From assembly GCA_001873115.1 (NCBI GenBank), contig MNYK01000075.1, positions 1-34,678 of the forward strand: 34,678 nt of DNA, read 5' to 3'. Origin of the DNA: Desulfobacterales bacterium CG2_30_60_27. Its GTDB lineage: Bacteria > Desulfobacterota > Desulfobulbia > Desulfobulbales > CG2-30-60-27. A program made the position numbers and the translations under genes. Every line of letters begins with the position of its first letter. Position 1 is the first letter of the stretch. Shown one piece after another: positions 7,927 to 17,090 of this stretch. Under the pieces are notes generated by a model that was not told the DNA's origin, ran no database searches, and saw only the letters and a list, made by a program, of their open reading frames with translations.

Positions 7927-8484
7927 CTAAGGGCAAAAAAGCCGCTGGTCAATACGAGCCGCCACCTCTACGGGGCCAAAGGGTAGCCCGGCAAAAATCC
8001 TGTTCTCCAGGGCCTTGCAGCGCTCGAAATTCGCGCGAATGGCCTGGTGACGCCGGGCGTCTTGGCGGCCGTACCGGTCGAGGATGTAGACCAACCGTTC
8101 TGCCAGGCTGACCACCTGATCATGGTTGACTCGTTTGTCGGCGTAATAGACGATCTCCTCTTCCGTAAAGGCCTCCCGCCCCGTGTCCCGCAAAATAACG
8201 TGCTGGGCGACGATCTCGGCGATCTCGACCATGCCATGGGCCAGGCAGATCTCCCGGCCCCTTGCGGCATGGTCCTCCTCGGTGTTCAGACAGGCGGTCT
8301 TGCCGATATCGTGCAGCAAGGCCCCGGCCACCGCCCGCTCCCGGGACAGGACCGCGCCCGCCTGCCGGATATTGTCAACCAGCAACGCCGCTACCCGGGC
8401 CACGAGCATGGAATGATCCCGGATATTGCCGAGCATGCCATACTCCGCCATGAGGCGGCAACAATCGTCCACCGTGGGAATCAT
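7927..8484 (-). CDS. HD-domain phosphohydrolase-like protein
   Basis: This 185-residue soluble protein has an HD metal-dependent hydrolase domain: His24 in IRDHSML, the His58-Asp59 pair in GALLHDIGKT, and a later His95 in AQHVILRD, giving the H...HD...H metal-site pattern. Proteins of this size and type often act on nucleotides or dinucleotides, but the substrate cannot be read from the sequence. It sits between hemE (30 bases upstream) and hemH (9 bases downstream), so it is presumably co-expressed with haem synthesis. A direct role in the pathway is not established. The ATG at 8484 fits the family start MIPTVDDCCRLM. Confidence 0.85.
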   Translation of the reverse strand: MIPTVDDCCRLMAEYGMLGNIRDHSMLVARVAALLVDNIRQAGAVLSRERAVAGALLHDIGKTACLNTEEDHAARGREICLAHGMVEIAEIVAQHVILRDTGREAFTEEEIVYYADKRVNHDQVVSLAERLVYILDRYGRQDARRHQAIRANFERCKALENRIFAGLPFGPVEVAARIDQRLFCP

Positions 8485-8514
8485 ACGTTGCAGGTCACTC
8501 GTCGTCAGCCGTCC

Positions 8515-9555
8515 TTATGCCCGCCCCTTGCCACTCAGTTCGTGGACCAGTTGCACCAGGAGCTTGGCCTTTTCCACCGGCGTTTCGGGCTGGATACCAT
8601 GCCCCAGGTTGAAGATGTGGCCGCGGGCCTTACGGCCCTGCGCGATAATGCGCTCGACCCTAGTGGCCAGCCTGTCCTCGGGCAGCAGCAGGGCGACAGG
8701 GTCCAGGTTGCCCTGCAGGGACACATCCTGGCCCAGCCGGGCCACGGCATCATCGATGGAGACCCGCCAGTCCACCCCCAGCACATCGGCGCCACTGGTC
8801 TTGGCCATCTCCAGAAGCGTCGCGCCGTTGTTGGCGAAGTAGATCACCGGCACCCCGGTCTCCTTCAGTGCGCGGACGAGCCACTGCACATAGGGCAGGG
8901 CGAACTCCGCGTAATCATCCGGCGCCAGCACCCCGACCCAGGAATCGAAAATCTGCAGGGCCTGGGCCCCGGCCGCTGCCTGGGCCTGGAGGTAATTGAT
9001 GGTGCAGGCCGTGATCTTTTCCAGAAGCTTCCGGTACAACTCCGGGGCCTGATACATCATCTGCTTGGTATGCCAGAATGTCCTGGAACCGCCACCCTCG
9101 ATGAGGTAGGTGGCCAGGGTAAAGGGCGCCCCGGAAAAACCGATCAGGGGCACCTTGTCGGCCAACTCGCGGCGCAGGATGCGAATGGTGTCCAGGACAT
9201 AGGTGAGTTCAAGCTCCGGGTCCGGGACCACCAGCCGATCGACGGCCGCTGCGTCGCGGATGGGATGGGCGAACACCGGCCCGCGGTTTTCGAGGAAATC
9301 CAGTGGGGCCCCCATCTTTTCCATGGGGACCAGGATATCGGAAAAGAGGATGGCCGCGTCCACCCCGAGGATATCGACCGGCTGCATGGACACCTCGGCG
9401 GCCGCCTCCGGGGTCTTGCAGAGTTCCAGAAAAGTGAATTTATCCCGGACCGTATGATATTCCGGCAGATAGCGGCCGGCCTGGCGCATGATCCAGATGG
9501 GGGTGTAAGGCACGGCCTCGCCCCGGCAGGCCTTCAAGAAAGTGTCATTCATCAT
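8515..9555 (-). CDS. hemE: Uroporphyrinogen decarboxylase
   Basis: The 346-residue enzyme removes four acetate carboxyl groups from uroporphyrinogen III to give coproporphyrinogen III. Substrate-binding residues of the family are visible: the arginines in WIMRQAGRYLPEY (Arg24, Arg28), Asp73 in ILFSDILVP, the PFTLATYLIEGGGS loop and the C-terminal FNLGHGIQPETPVE with its histidine. Length is typical. Two adjacent ATG codons exist; GGAG upstream suits either. It lies 102 bases downstream of the AhbD-like gene, with a short 9-bp tandem repeat in the gap, and 30 bases before the HD-domain gene. Confidence 0.96.
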   Translation of the reverse strand: MMNDTFLKACRGEAVPYTPIWIMRQAGRYLPEYHTVRDKFTFLELCKTPEAAAEVSMQPVDILGVDAAILFSDILVPMEKMGAPLDFLENRGPVFAHPIRDAAAVDRLVVPDPELELTYVLDTIRILRRELADKVPLIGFSGAPFTLATYLIEGGGSRTFWHTKQMMYQAPELYRKLLEKITACTINYLQAQAAAGAQALQIFDSWVGVLAPDDYAEFALPYVQWLVRALKETGVPVIYFANNGATLLEMAKTSGADVLGVDWRVSIDDAVARLGQDVSLQGNLDPVALLLPEDRLATRVERIIAQGRKARGHIFNLGHGIQPETPVEKAKLLVQLVHELSGKGRA

Positions 9556-9614
9556 CGTTTCTCCGAATTTATATGGTTAGGGCAGGTTTACGAACCCCAC
9601 CCTGGCTGGCTGTG

Positions 9615-9650
9615 TCGGACGAGTCGGACTGGTCAGACAGGTCAGACGGG
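9615..9650. repeat. Four-copy 9-bp tandem repeat
   Basis: Four consecutive 9-bp units read TCGGACGAG, TCGGACTGG, TCAGACAGG and TCAGACGGG. They fill the gap between the AhbD-like gene and hemE. Repeats of this type occur between genes in several GC-rich environmental bacteria. No coding role is seen. Confidence 0.75.
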
Positions 9651-9657
9651 TCCACCA

Positions 9658-10719
9658 CTAGCCTTTAAACTTCCTAGGTACATGGGTGCAGAAGGGTTCC
9701 TCGCCCAGATAATCGCCGCTCACCGCATAGGCCCTGGCCCGGCAACCGCCGCAGACCCCGACGTATTCGCAACTGCCGCAGCGGCCCTTGTAGCCCTTGA
9801 AATCGCGCATCTCCGCAAACAGGGTGGAATTCTCCCAGATATCCTTGAAGGACTGCTGGTGGAGATTGCCCGCCGCCTTGGGGAAATAACTGCAGGGCAG
9901 GACGTTGCCGTCCACGTCGATCAGGCAGATGAGCTGGCCGGCCAGGCAGCCCTTGGCGCCGCCGGTGGAAAATTTCAAGGTCCGGCGTTTGAAGTCATCA
10001 CCCTGCTTCTTGGCCTGCTCCAGCACCACCCGGTAATAGCTGGGCGCGCAGGTGGGTCGCACCAGGATATCCTCCTCGTGCTTTTCCATCTCATAATGCC
10101 ATTCCAGGAGTTTTTCGTAATCCGCCGGCGAGATCAGCTCATCCATGATGGCCTCGCCGCGGCCGGTGGGCACGATCATGAACATATACCAGGCCGTGGC
10201 CCCCAGGGACTTGGCCAGGGCCAGGAGCTTGGGGATCTCCTCCTGATTGCGCTTGGTGAACGAGGAGTTGATCAAAAATTGGATGCCGTTCTCCTTGAAC
10301 AACTTGGCGGCGTTGATGGTGGCCGCAAAGGCGCCGGGCTGATTGCGGAAGTTATCGTGCACCGGGGCCGAGGCGCCGTCGAGGCTCAGGGAGACCATCT
10401 TGATGCCCGCCGCCTTGATCTTGCCGCAGATCTCCTGGGTCACCAGGGTACCGTTGGTGGCCAGGCACATGCGCAGCCCCTTGGCGTTGCCATGGGCGGC
10501 GATCTCGAAGACGTCCGGCCGCAGCAGGGGCTCGCCGCCGGAAAGCACCACCACCGGTTTGGCATAGGCGGCGATGTCGTCCAGGACGCGGATGGCCTCG
10601 GACAAGGGAAAATCCGGATGGCCATCGATCTCCATACCGGAAGAGGAACGGCAGTGCACACAGTTCAGGTTACAGCGCCGCGTGATCTCCCAGGCAATCC
10701 ATTTGGCTTCAAATTCCAC
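9658..10719 (-). CDS. ahbD: AhbD-like radical SAM/SPASM haem b synthase
   Basis: The 353-residue protein has a radical SAM cluster motif CNLNCVHC (Cys16, Cys20, Cys23), the [11 protein letters not shown] motif, and a C-terminal SPASM-type cysteine set including [20 protein letters not shown] and [18 protein letters not shown]. The segment TCAPSYYR followed by these motifs resembles AhbD, which oxidatively decarboxylates the two propionates of iron-coproporphyrin III to make haem b without oxygen. The start is a GTG at 10719 with GGAGA upstream. It lies between phoH and hemE, next to HemH. Related enzymes AhbC and NirJ have similar folds, so AhbD is the best but not the only reading; the haem pathway context is strong support. 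Confidence 0.75.
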   Translation of the reverse strand: MEFEAKWIAWEITRRCNLNCVHCRSSSGMEIDGHPDFPLSEAIRVLDDIAAYAKPVVVLSGGEPLLRPDVFEIAAHGNAKGLRMCLATNGTLVTQEICGKIKAAGIKMVSLSLDGASAPVHDNFRNQPGAFAATINAAKLFKENGIQFLINSSFTKRNQEEIPKLLALAKSLGATAWYMFMIVPTGRGEAIMDELISPADYEKLLEWHYEMEKHEEDILVRPTCAPSYYRVVLEQAKKQGDDFKRRTLKFSTGGAKGCLAGQLICLIDVDGNVLPCSYFPKAAGNLHQQSFKDIWENSTLFAEMRDFKGYKGRCGSCEYVGVCGGCRARAYAVSGDYLGEEPFCTHVPRKFKG

Positions 10720-10745
10720 GACAGTTCTCCGCTAGTTTTTCCGAC

Positions 10746-12059
10746 TCACAGCAGGTCGGCGGCCACCGCCGCCAGGGGGCTGCGTTCGGTTTTGGTCAGG
10801 GTGATATGGCCGTGCAGGGGCACACCCTTCAGACGCTCGGCCGTGTACACCAGGCCGTTACTGCTCGAATCCAGGTACGGGTTGTCAATCTGGTAAGGAT
10901 CGCCGGTGAGCACCATCTTGGTACCCTGGCCGGCCCGGCTGACAATGGTCTTCACCTCGTGGGGCGTCAGGTTCTGGGCCTCGTCGACAATCACAAACTG
11001 ACGGGGAATGGAGCGGCCACGGATATAGGTGAGCGCCTCCAGCTCTATCTGCTTGCTGTGCATCAGGCCCTCCACCTGGACCCGGGCCGGCTCGCCCTCG
11101 TCCCGCTTCTGGTGGCCATCGCCCATGAGGAAGGTAAGGTTGTCGAAGATGGGCTGCATCCAGTGGGAGAGCTTCTCGTCCTTGTCGCCTGGCAGGTAGC
11201 CGATATCCTTGCCAAACGGGATGATGGGCCGGGACACCAGAATCTTATCATATAACCTATGCCCCAAGGTGCATTCCAGGGCGGCGGCCAAAGCCAGGAG
11301 GGTCTTGCCGGTGCCGGCCTGACCCACCAGGGTGACCAATTCGATGGCCGGGTCCATAAGGAGTTCCAGGGCCATGCGCTGCTCCTTGCTGCGCGGCCGG
11401 ATATGCCAGGCCTCATCGTATTCCTTGGTAAGGGGCACCAGCACGCCCGCGCCATTCATGCGGCCCAGGGCGGTATGCTTCTCGTCGACCTGGTCTTTAA
11501 GCAGGACGAACTGGTTGGTCATGATATCCTTGTCCGCCAAGGCGATGGACTTGTCCCGATAAAACTGGTCGATAAGGGCGCCGTCCACAACCCGTTCGCA
11601 CTGGCCTCTGTACAACTGGTCAAAGTTGACCTTCTGCTTCTCGAAGTCCATGACCTCGATGCCCAGGGCATCGGCCTTGAGCCGGGCGTTGATATCCTTG
11701 GACACGAAGATGACCACCTCGCCCTGCTGCAGGAGGGCATGGGCCACGCTCAGGATGCGATTGTCGGCCACCCCCATGTCCAGGCCGGATTGATCCGGGA
11801 TGTCCTGCTCGATGACGATCTTGACAATGCCCCCCTGGTCGGTGGCCACCCCCTCGCGCAGATGCCCCTTGGCCCGCAAGGTGTCCAGTTCCCGGATGAC
11901 CATCCTGGCGTTGCGACCCAGTTCGTCGCTGTGCGACTTGAAGCGGTCGAGCTCCTCGATAACCGACATGGGCAGGACGACAATGTTATCGGCAAAGGAA
12001 AGAATGGAGTCGGCATTGTGCAAGAGCACGTTGGTATCCAGGACAAAATACTTCCGCAT
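10746..12059 (-). CDS. PIN-PhoH ATPase (PhoH2 type)
   Basis: The 437-residue protein joins an N-terminal PIN ribonuclease domain (KYFVLDTNVLLHN with Asp8, IEELDRFK, and DNRILSVA near 99-106) to a C-terminal PhoH ATPase. The Walker A motif is GQAGTGKT at 246-253, the Walker B is VIVDEAQNL, and GDPYQID follows. PhoH2 proteins are linked to RNA unwinding and cleavage. It is the first gene of the minus-strand unit; a GAGGTG sequence precedes the ATG. The ahbD-like gene begins 26 bases after its stop, so they are likely co-transcribed, but a functional link to haem synthesis is not evident. Confidence 0.92.
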   Translation of the reverse strand: MRKYFVLDTNVLLHNADSILSFADNIVVLPMSVIEELDRFKSHSDELGRNARMVIRELDTLRAKGHLREGVATDQGGIVKIVIEQDIPDQSGLDMGVADNRILSVAHALLQQGEVVIFVSKDINARLKADALGIEVMDFEKQKVNFDQLYRGQCERVVDGALIDQFYRDKSIALADKDIMTNQFVLLKDQVDEKHTALGRMNGAGVLVPLTKEYDEAWHIRPRSKEQRMALELLMDPAIELVTLVGQAGTGKTLLALAAALECTLGHRLYDKILVSRPIIPFGKDIGYLPGDKDEKLSHWMQPIFDNLTFLMGDGHQKRDEGEPARVQVEGLMHSKQIELEALTYIRGRSIPRQFVIVDEAQNLTPHEVKTIVSRAGQGTKMVLTGDPYQIDNPYLDSSSNGLVYTAERLKGVPLHGHITLTKTERSPLAAVAADLL

Positions 12060-12270
12060 GCGGCACCTCGCATCGTTCCCGGCCCATGGAATTCGGGCGG
12101 GAAACGGGCATTACTTATGAATTTTGCGGCCCTTCGGGCCGTTGGCGAAGGCTATCATACCCTACTGGCCGGCCGAAACGAACCTCTTTTTTCATCCCAA
12201 AGCGTGTGACACTGTGCTATAGTGGCCTATCCCGGCCCCGGCCGGCCGCGACCACCCCCAGGACCCCAAC

Positions 12271-13938
12271 ATGCGCATCGCCCTTATTCAGACCAACCCG
12301 CTCATCGGCGACTTCCATCGCAACCTGGCGAACATCGTCGCCTGGATCGACAGGGCCCGCGAGGCCAACTGCGAGCTGTCCATCTTCCCCGAGCTGGCCA
12401 TCTGCGGCTACCCGCCCCAGGACCTGCTGGAGCGGCCGGCCTTCCTGGCCGACCTGCAGCGGGCCACCAACCGCCTGGTTACGGAAACTCATGGCATCGG
12501 GGTGCTCTGCGGCACCATCCTGCCCAACCCCGAGGCCAGCGGCAAGCCGCTGTACAACAGCGCCATACTATTAGAGAACGGCAAAATCCTCTTCACCACC
12601 CACAAACGCCTGCTGCCCTGCTATGACGTGTTCGACGAAACCCGCTACTTCGAGCCTGGCCGGCAAAGCGTCCCTTGTACTTACAAGGGCCTGACCCTGG
12701 GGCTCACCATCTGCGAGGATATCTGGAACGACAAGGATCTCTTTGCCAGGCAGCTCTATGCCACCAACCCGGTGACCGATCTGCTGGAAAACACGGCGGC
12801 CCGGCCAGAACTGCTCATCAACCTGGCCGCCTCGCCCTATCACCTGGGCAAGGCGCGGCGGAAGAACGCCATCTTCAGTCATCTCTGCACCAAGCATAAC
12901 GTGCCGCTGCTCTATGTCAACCAGACCGGCGGCCAGGACGCCCTGCTCTTCGACGGCCGCAGCCTGGCCATGGACCGGGCCGGTCGGATAGTCGCCCAGG
13001 CCGCCGCCTGCCGGGAGGACATGGTGGTGGTGGACAGCGCCGCGCTGCTGGCCGGCTCGGCCGCGCCCTTTGCCGATCCCGCCGCGGACGAGACCGATAC
13101 GGTCCTCGGAGCCCTGACCATGGGTATCCGCGATTATGTGCGCAAGTGCGGATTTGCGCAGGTGATCATCGGCCTGTCCGGCGGCATCGACTCGGCCCTC
13201 ACCGCCGTGCTCGCCAGCCGGGCGCTGGGCCCGGACAACGTGCTGGGCGTCGCCCTGCCCTCCACCATCTCCGCGCCGGAAAGCGAGGCAGACGCCCGGG
13301 AACTGGCCGCCAACCTGGGCATCGATTTCAAGGTCATTCCGATCAGCGCGGTGGTGGAGAGTTTCCAGACCACCCTGGCCCCGCTCTTTGCCGGACGGCC
13401 GCCGGATATCACCGAGCAGAACCTTCAGGCCCGCGCCCGTGGCAACCTGCTCATGGCCCTGGCCAACAAGTTTAACCGCCTGCTGCTCTCCACCGGCAAC
13501 AAAAGCGAAATGGCGGTGGGCTACTGCACCCTGTACGGCGACATGAGCGGCGGCCTGGCGGTTATCGCCGACGTGCCCAAGACCATGGTTTACCGCCTGG
13601 CGCGCCATATCAACCAGGAGCGCCCGATGATCCCGGCCCGTACTTTGACCCGCCCGCCCACCGCCGAACTGGCGCCGGGCCAGCGCGATGACGATGACCT
13701 GCCGCCTTACGACCTCCTCGACCCCATCCTCGCCGCCTATCTGGAGGAAAACAAGTCTATCGCCGAGATCATCGCCATGGGCTTCGACCAGGCCGTGGTG
13801 GAAGACGTGGTGCGGCGCATCCGGCGCAACGAATACAAGCGCAAGCAGGCGGCCATCGGCCTCAAGGTCACCACCAAGGCCTTTGGCCACGGCCGGCGTT
13901 ACCCGATCTGCGAAAACTACCAGGAGGGCGGAAACTGA
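12271..13938 (+). CDS. nadE: Glutamine-hydrolysing NAD+ synthetase
   Basis: The 555-residue enzyme makes NAD from deamido-NAD using glutamine as nitrogen donor. The N-terminal nitrilase-like glutaminase domain has the full catalytic triad Glu41 ([11 protein letters not shown]), Lys112 ([14 protein letters not shown]) and Cys148 (TICEDIWND). The C-terminal synthetase domain has the pyrophosphate-binding loop [10 protein letters not shown] near residue 305 and the [21 protein letters not shown] signature. The length matches the two-domain form. It is divergent from the phoH unit, with a 211-bp gap that holds a GC-rich hairpin (GCGGCCC/GGGCCGT, near 12126-12141) but no clear promoter. Its stop overlaps the first base of the cytochrome gene. 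Confidence 0.95.
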   Translation: MRIALIQTNPLIGDFHRNLANIVAWIDRAREANCELSIFPELAICGYPPQDLLERPAFLADLQRATNRLVTETHGIGVLCGTILPNPEASGKPLYNSAILLENGKILFTTHKRLLPCYDVFDETRYFEPGRQSVPCTYKGLTLGLTICEDIWNDKDLFARQLYATNPVTDLLENTAARPELLINLAASPYHLGKARRKNAIFSHLCTKHNVPLLYVNQTGGQDALLFDGRSLAMDRAGRIVAQAAACREDMVVVDSAALLAGSAAPFADPAADETDTVLGALTMGIRDYVRKCGFAQVIIGLSGGIDSALTAVLASRALGPDNVLGVALPSTISAPESEADARELAANLGIDFKVIPISAVVESFQTTLAPLFAGRPPDITEQNLQARARGNLLMALANKFNRLLLSTGNKSEMAVGYCTLYGDMSGGLAVIADVPKTMVYRLARHINQERPMIPARTLTRPPTAELAPGQRDDDDLPPYDLLDPILAAYLEENKSIAEIIAMGFDQAVVEDVVRRIRRNEYKRKQAAIGLKVTTKAFGHGRRYPICENYQEGGN

Positions 13939-15635
13939 TGGCCGGTCGCTGGGCTCTCCTCGCCCTGCTCGGCATTGTCCTGGCCCTGGTAGTCCGCGAA
14001 GGACTGCTTAAACGACCGGGGAGGCTGGCCACCACCTCCACCGGCCGGGTGGAGATGTGCCTCTCCTGTCACGACAAGGAACAGCTCGAGCCGGCGCATG
14101 ACGCCAAGGTGCTGGGCTGTTCGGTCTGCCACCTGGGCGACCCCATGGCCGCCGCCAAGCAGGCGGCCCACGTTGGTATCGTCAAAAACCCTGGCGACCT
14201 GCGGGTAGTGGAAAAAACCTGCGCCATCGAGGGCTGCCACGCCCCGGATGTGGTCAAGATCAAGAACTCGCTGATGGCCACCAATCGCGGCATTCTCGCC
14301 ACCTTGCTCTTTTACTGGGGGGAGGCCAAAAACCAGAACGGCGATTATTCGGTGGAGGCGCTCATCAAAACGGGCCAGACCTCCCTGGCCCTGGACTACT
14401 ACCGCAAACTCTGCGCCACCTGCCATCTCTGGAAGGAGCGCGGCGACCTGCCCGGCGTGTTCGGGGAAAAGGGCGGCGGTTGCACGGCCTGCCACCGCGT
14501 TATGCCGGTTGATCATGAGAAAGACGATCCCAAAAAGACCCACCCGCTCCTCACCAAGAAGGTGCCGACAGAGAACTGCGTGCGCTGCCACAACCGCAGC
14601 GGCCGCATCGGCAGCTCCTACACCGGGGTCTACGAGTCCGAACAATACGGCACCCCGTACGAGGCTGGCGGACCGACGGAAAAACGTATGCCAGACGGCC
14701 GCTTCTACCTGGAACTGGCCGACGACATCCACCACCGCAAGGGCATGGCCTGCATCGACTGCCACACCAGAAACGAGGTCATGGGCGACACCAAGCGCTA
14801 CGCCCATTACGAGGAGGCCTTGGAGGTCGGCTGCATCTCGTGCCACGGCGCCAAGCCAGGCACCACCCGCAAGAACAACCAGCTCAACAACGTCGCCCGC
14901 GAACCGGACGGCTTCGTACTCACTGGCAAGCTGGACAACAAAAAACACCCGCTGCGACCGCCCAAGCCTGGGGTCTGCGACTCCCCCCTGCATCAGCGCC
15001 TCTCCTGCGAGTCCTGCCACTCCACCTGGGTGCCGCAGTGTTACGGCTGTCACGCCAAGCAGGACAAACGCGAAACCCACCTGGACAAATTGACCATGAA
15101 GGAGACCAGGGGTTGGTGGGAGGAGGGCCGCTCCTACATCCGCTACGAGCGCCCCATGCTGGCGGTCTGGGCGGACAAGGTGGTCATCGTCACCCCGGGC
15201 TGCCAGGACATGGTCACCCTGATCGATGAGGACGGCCGCCCCAAAAAGACCTTCAACATCCTGACCATGGCGGCCTTGAACCCCCACACCGTGCAGGAAA
15301 AGGGCCGCCCCTGCGCCGACTGCCATGCCTCCACCAAGACCGTGGGCCTGGGCGAGGGCACCCTGTGGCGGGAAAAAGGCGCCTGGCGCTTCACCCCCCT
15401 CTACCAGGGGGTGGAAACCCCGGCCGGCCGCACCGTGCCGCTCGACAGCTTTGTCGACCTCGATGGCACGCCGCTGCAACGCTCCTCGCGGCCCGACCTC
15501 AGGCCGTTCAATGGCCCGGAACTGCACCGCATCCTGCGGGTCGGCCTCTGTCTGGAGTGCCACAAAAATTACGATGATCCGGCCTATGCGCCTGGGAATC
15601 GGGATAAGGTTTGTCCGGTGTACAAAGAGAGCTGA
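13938..15635 (+). CDS. Membrane-anchored multihaem cytochrome c (about 12 haems)
   Basis: The 565-residue product begins with a single hydrophobic helix (residues 5-19) that acts as a signal anchor, placing the rest outside the inner membrane. I count eleven CXXCH haem-binding motifs (CLSCH at 41, CSVCH at 61, CATCH, CTACH, CVRCH, CIDCH, CISCH, CESCH, CYGCH, CADCH and CLECH) and one spaced CAIEGCH at 95-101, a CX4CH variant also known in some anaerobe cytochromes. Many free histidines could be distal ligands. It probably moves electrons in the periplasm, but partner and substrate are unknown. AGGAGG lies ten bases before the ATG, which overlaps the nadE stop by one base. Its own stop codon lies within a 7-bp repeat array. 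Confidence 0.92.
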   Translation: MAGRWALLALLGIVLALVVREGLLKRPGRLATTSTGRVEMCLSCHDKEQLEPAHDAKVLGCSVCHLGDPMAAAKQAAHVGIVKNPGDLRVVEKTCAIEGCHAPDVVKIKNSLMATNRGILATLLFYWGEAKNQNGDYSVEALIKTGQTSLALDYYRKLCATCHLWKERGDLPGVFGEKGGGCTACHRVMPVDHEKDDPKKTHPLLTKKVPTENCVRCHNRSGRIGSSYTGVYESEQYGTPYEAGGPTEKRMPDGRFYLELADDIHHRKGMACIDCHTRNEVMGDTKRYAHYEEALEVGCISCHGAKPGTTRKNNQLNNVAREPDGFVLTGKLDNKKHPLRPPKPGVCDSPLHQRLSCESCHSTWVPQCYGCHAKQDKRETHLDKLTMKETRGWWEEGRSYIRYERPMLAVWADKVVIVTPGCQDMVTLIDEDGRPKKTFNILTMAALNPHTVQEKGRPCADCHASTKTVGLGEGTLWREKGAWRFTPLYQGVETPAGRTVPLDSFVDLDGTPLQRSSRPDLRPFNGPELHRILRVGLCLECHKNYDDPAYAPGNRDKVCPVYKES

Positions 15636-15665
15636 AAGCTCAAAGCTCAAAGCTGAAAGCTCAAG
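15631..15665. repeat. Left 7-bp repeat array after the cytochrome gene
   Basis: Five heptads, GCTGAAA, GCTCAAA, GCTCAAA, GCTGAAA and GCTCAAG, run head to tail. The cytochrome stop codon TGA (15633-15635) is inside the first unit. A second, oppositely oriented array lies 67 bases downstream, so the pair can form a large stem-loop. Confidence 0.8.
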
Positions 15666-15732
15666 GAACTTCTTGAATTTTTTCAGAGGGGTTAGTATTC
15701 CATTTGGAAAAATCTGCATCCTGTACCTTAAT

Positions 15733-15767
15733 CTTTCACCTTTCGTCTTTCAGCTTTGAGCTTCCTC
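15733..15767. repeat. Right 7-bp repeat array before hisD
   Basis: Five heptads, CTTTCAC, CTTTCGT, CTTTCAG, CTTTGAG and CTTCCTC, are the reverse-complement type of the array at 15631-15665. The array ends just before the hisD ribosome-binding site. The AT-rich spacer between the arrays shows no gene. Confidence 0.75.
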
Positions 15768-15773
15768 AAGAGG
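15768..15773 (+). promoter_or_regulatory. Ribosome-binding site deciding the hisD start
   Basis: AAGAGG lies six bases before the ATG at 15780. It favours that start over the in-frame TTG at 15756, which lies inside the repeat array. Confidence 0.7.
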
Positions 15774-15779
15774 TTTCCC

Positions 15780-17090
15780 ATGATCATCACCCCGTGCCAC
15801 ACTGCCTCCCCCGATGGCCAGAAAATAATCGCCCGCCTGCTGGACCGCCTGCAGCCGGCCGCCACCTCCTGCGCCAGCGCGGTGGCCGACATCCTGGCGG
15901 CGGTGCGCGCCGAGGGCGACCAGGCCCTGCTCGGCTATATCCGCCGCTTCGACGCCCCCAGCCTCACCTTGGAACGCTTGCGGGTAAGCCAGGCCGAGAT
16001 CGAGACGGCCTACGACCAGATGGACCAGGGCTTCATGGACACCCTGGCCTTTGCCACGGACCGCATCGAGACCTTCCACGAACCGGAAAAGGAACAGTCC
16101 CGCTTTACTACCCGGGACGACGGCGCCATCACCGGCCGGCTGGTGCGGCCGGTCGATTCGGCCGGCCTCTACGTGCCCGGTGGCCAGGGCGGCAAGACGC
16201 CGCTGGTGTCCTCGGTGCTGATGAACGGCATCCCGGCCGGCATTGCCGGGGTTAAACGCCGGGTCATGGCCACGCCGCCGGATAAAGACGGCGCGGTGAA
16301 CCCGGCCCTGCTGGTGGCGGCCAACGAAATCGGCATCGATGAGATCTACAAGATGGGCTCGGCCTGGGCAGTGGCGGCCCTGGCCTACGGCACGCCGTCC
16401 GTGGCCGCGGTTGACGTCATTGTCGGCCCGGGCAACCAGTATGTCACCGAGGCCAAGCGCCAGGTGGCCGGCCGGGTGCGCATCGACATGATCGCCGGGC
16501 CTTCCGAGGTGCTGATCGTGGCCGACGGCTCGGCCAACCCGGCCTTCATCGCCGCCGACATGCTGGCCCAGGCCGAGCACGACCCCCAGGCCCTGGCCAT
16601 GTGCATCGTGACCCAGGGTGATCTGGCCGCCAAAATTGTGCAGGAACTGGCAACTCAGTTGACAGAACTGAGCCGCAAGGAGATCGCCAGCAAGTCGCTT
16701 GCCGAGCGCGGCGTCATCCTGGTGGCGGCCAACCTGACCGAGGCCATCGACCTGGCCAACGCCATCGCCGCCGAGCACCTGGAACTGCAAATCGACGCGC
16801 CCTGGGCCTGGCTGCCCAAGATCCGCCACGCCGGCGCCATCTTCCTGGGCCACCAAACCCCGGAGGCGGTTGGCGACTACACCGCCGGCCCCAACCACGT
16901 GCTGCCCACCATGGGCACGGCCCGCTTCTCCTCGTCGCTGGGGGTGGAGACCTTCCTGAAGAAGTCCAGCGTCATCTCCTACACCCCCGCGGCGCTTAAG
17001 CATGACAGCGACCACATCACCCGCCTGGCCGGGCTGGAAGGCTTGCAGGCCCACGGCCGCTCCACCACCATCCGCCTCGATGAGTCATAA
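15780..17090 (+). CDS. hisD: Histidinol dehydrogenase
   Basis: The 436-residue enzyme catalyses the last two NAD-dependent oxidations of histidine synthesis, from histidinol to histidine. Family signatures are clear: [19 protein letters not shown], the [19 protein letters not shown] stretch, [24 protein letters not shown] with zinc-ligand residues, and AAEHLELQ with the catalytic Glu-His pair. The length is typical. No other histidine genes are present in the window. It overlaps rsmG by 11 bp. The start at 15780 is chosen from the ribosome-binding site and the usual family N-terminus. Confidence 0.96.
   Translation: MIITPCHTASPDGQKIIARLLDRLQPAATSCASAVADILAAVRAEGDQALLGYIRRFDAPSLTLERLRVSQAEIETAYDQMDQGFMDTLAFATDRIETFHEPEKEQSRFTTRDDGAITGRLVRPVDSAGLYVPGGQGGKTPLVSSVLMNGIPAGIAGVKRRVMATPPDKDGAVNPALLVAANEIGIDEIYKMGSAWAVAALAYGTPSVAAVDVIVGPGNQYVTEAKRQVAGRVRIDMIAGPSEVLIVADGSANPAFIAADMLAQAEHDPQALAMCIVTQGDLAAKIVQELATQLTELSRKEIASKSLAERGVILVAANLTEAIDLANAIAAEHLELQIDAPWAWLPKIRHAGAIFLGHQTPEAVGDYTAGPNHVLPTMGTARFSSSLGVETFLKKSSVISYTPAALKHDSDHITRLAGLEGLQAHGRSTTIRLDES

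Noticed and set aside
8047-10896. 949-codon plus-strand open frame
   Set aside because: It lies antisense across the HD-domain, hemE and ahbD genes, whose motifs are clear. Its translation has no recognisable domain and is a by-product of high GC codon use.
12126-12141. GC-rich hairpin considered as a terminator
   Set aside because: It lies between divergent genes and has no T-tract on either strand.
12218-12223. TATAGT as the -10 box of a nadE promoter
   Set aside because: No acceptable -35 box lies 16-18 bp upstream, so it is too weak to list.
13917-15719. 600-codon minus-strand open frame
   Set aside because: It is antisense to the multihaem cytochrome, whose 12 haem motifs prove the coding strand.
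15631-15767. Heptad arrays considered as a CRISPR array
   Set aside because: Units are 7 bp, contiguous and without spacers, and no cas genes are near.
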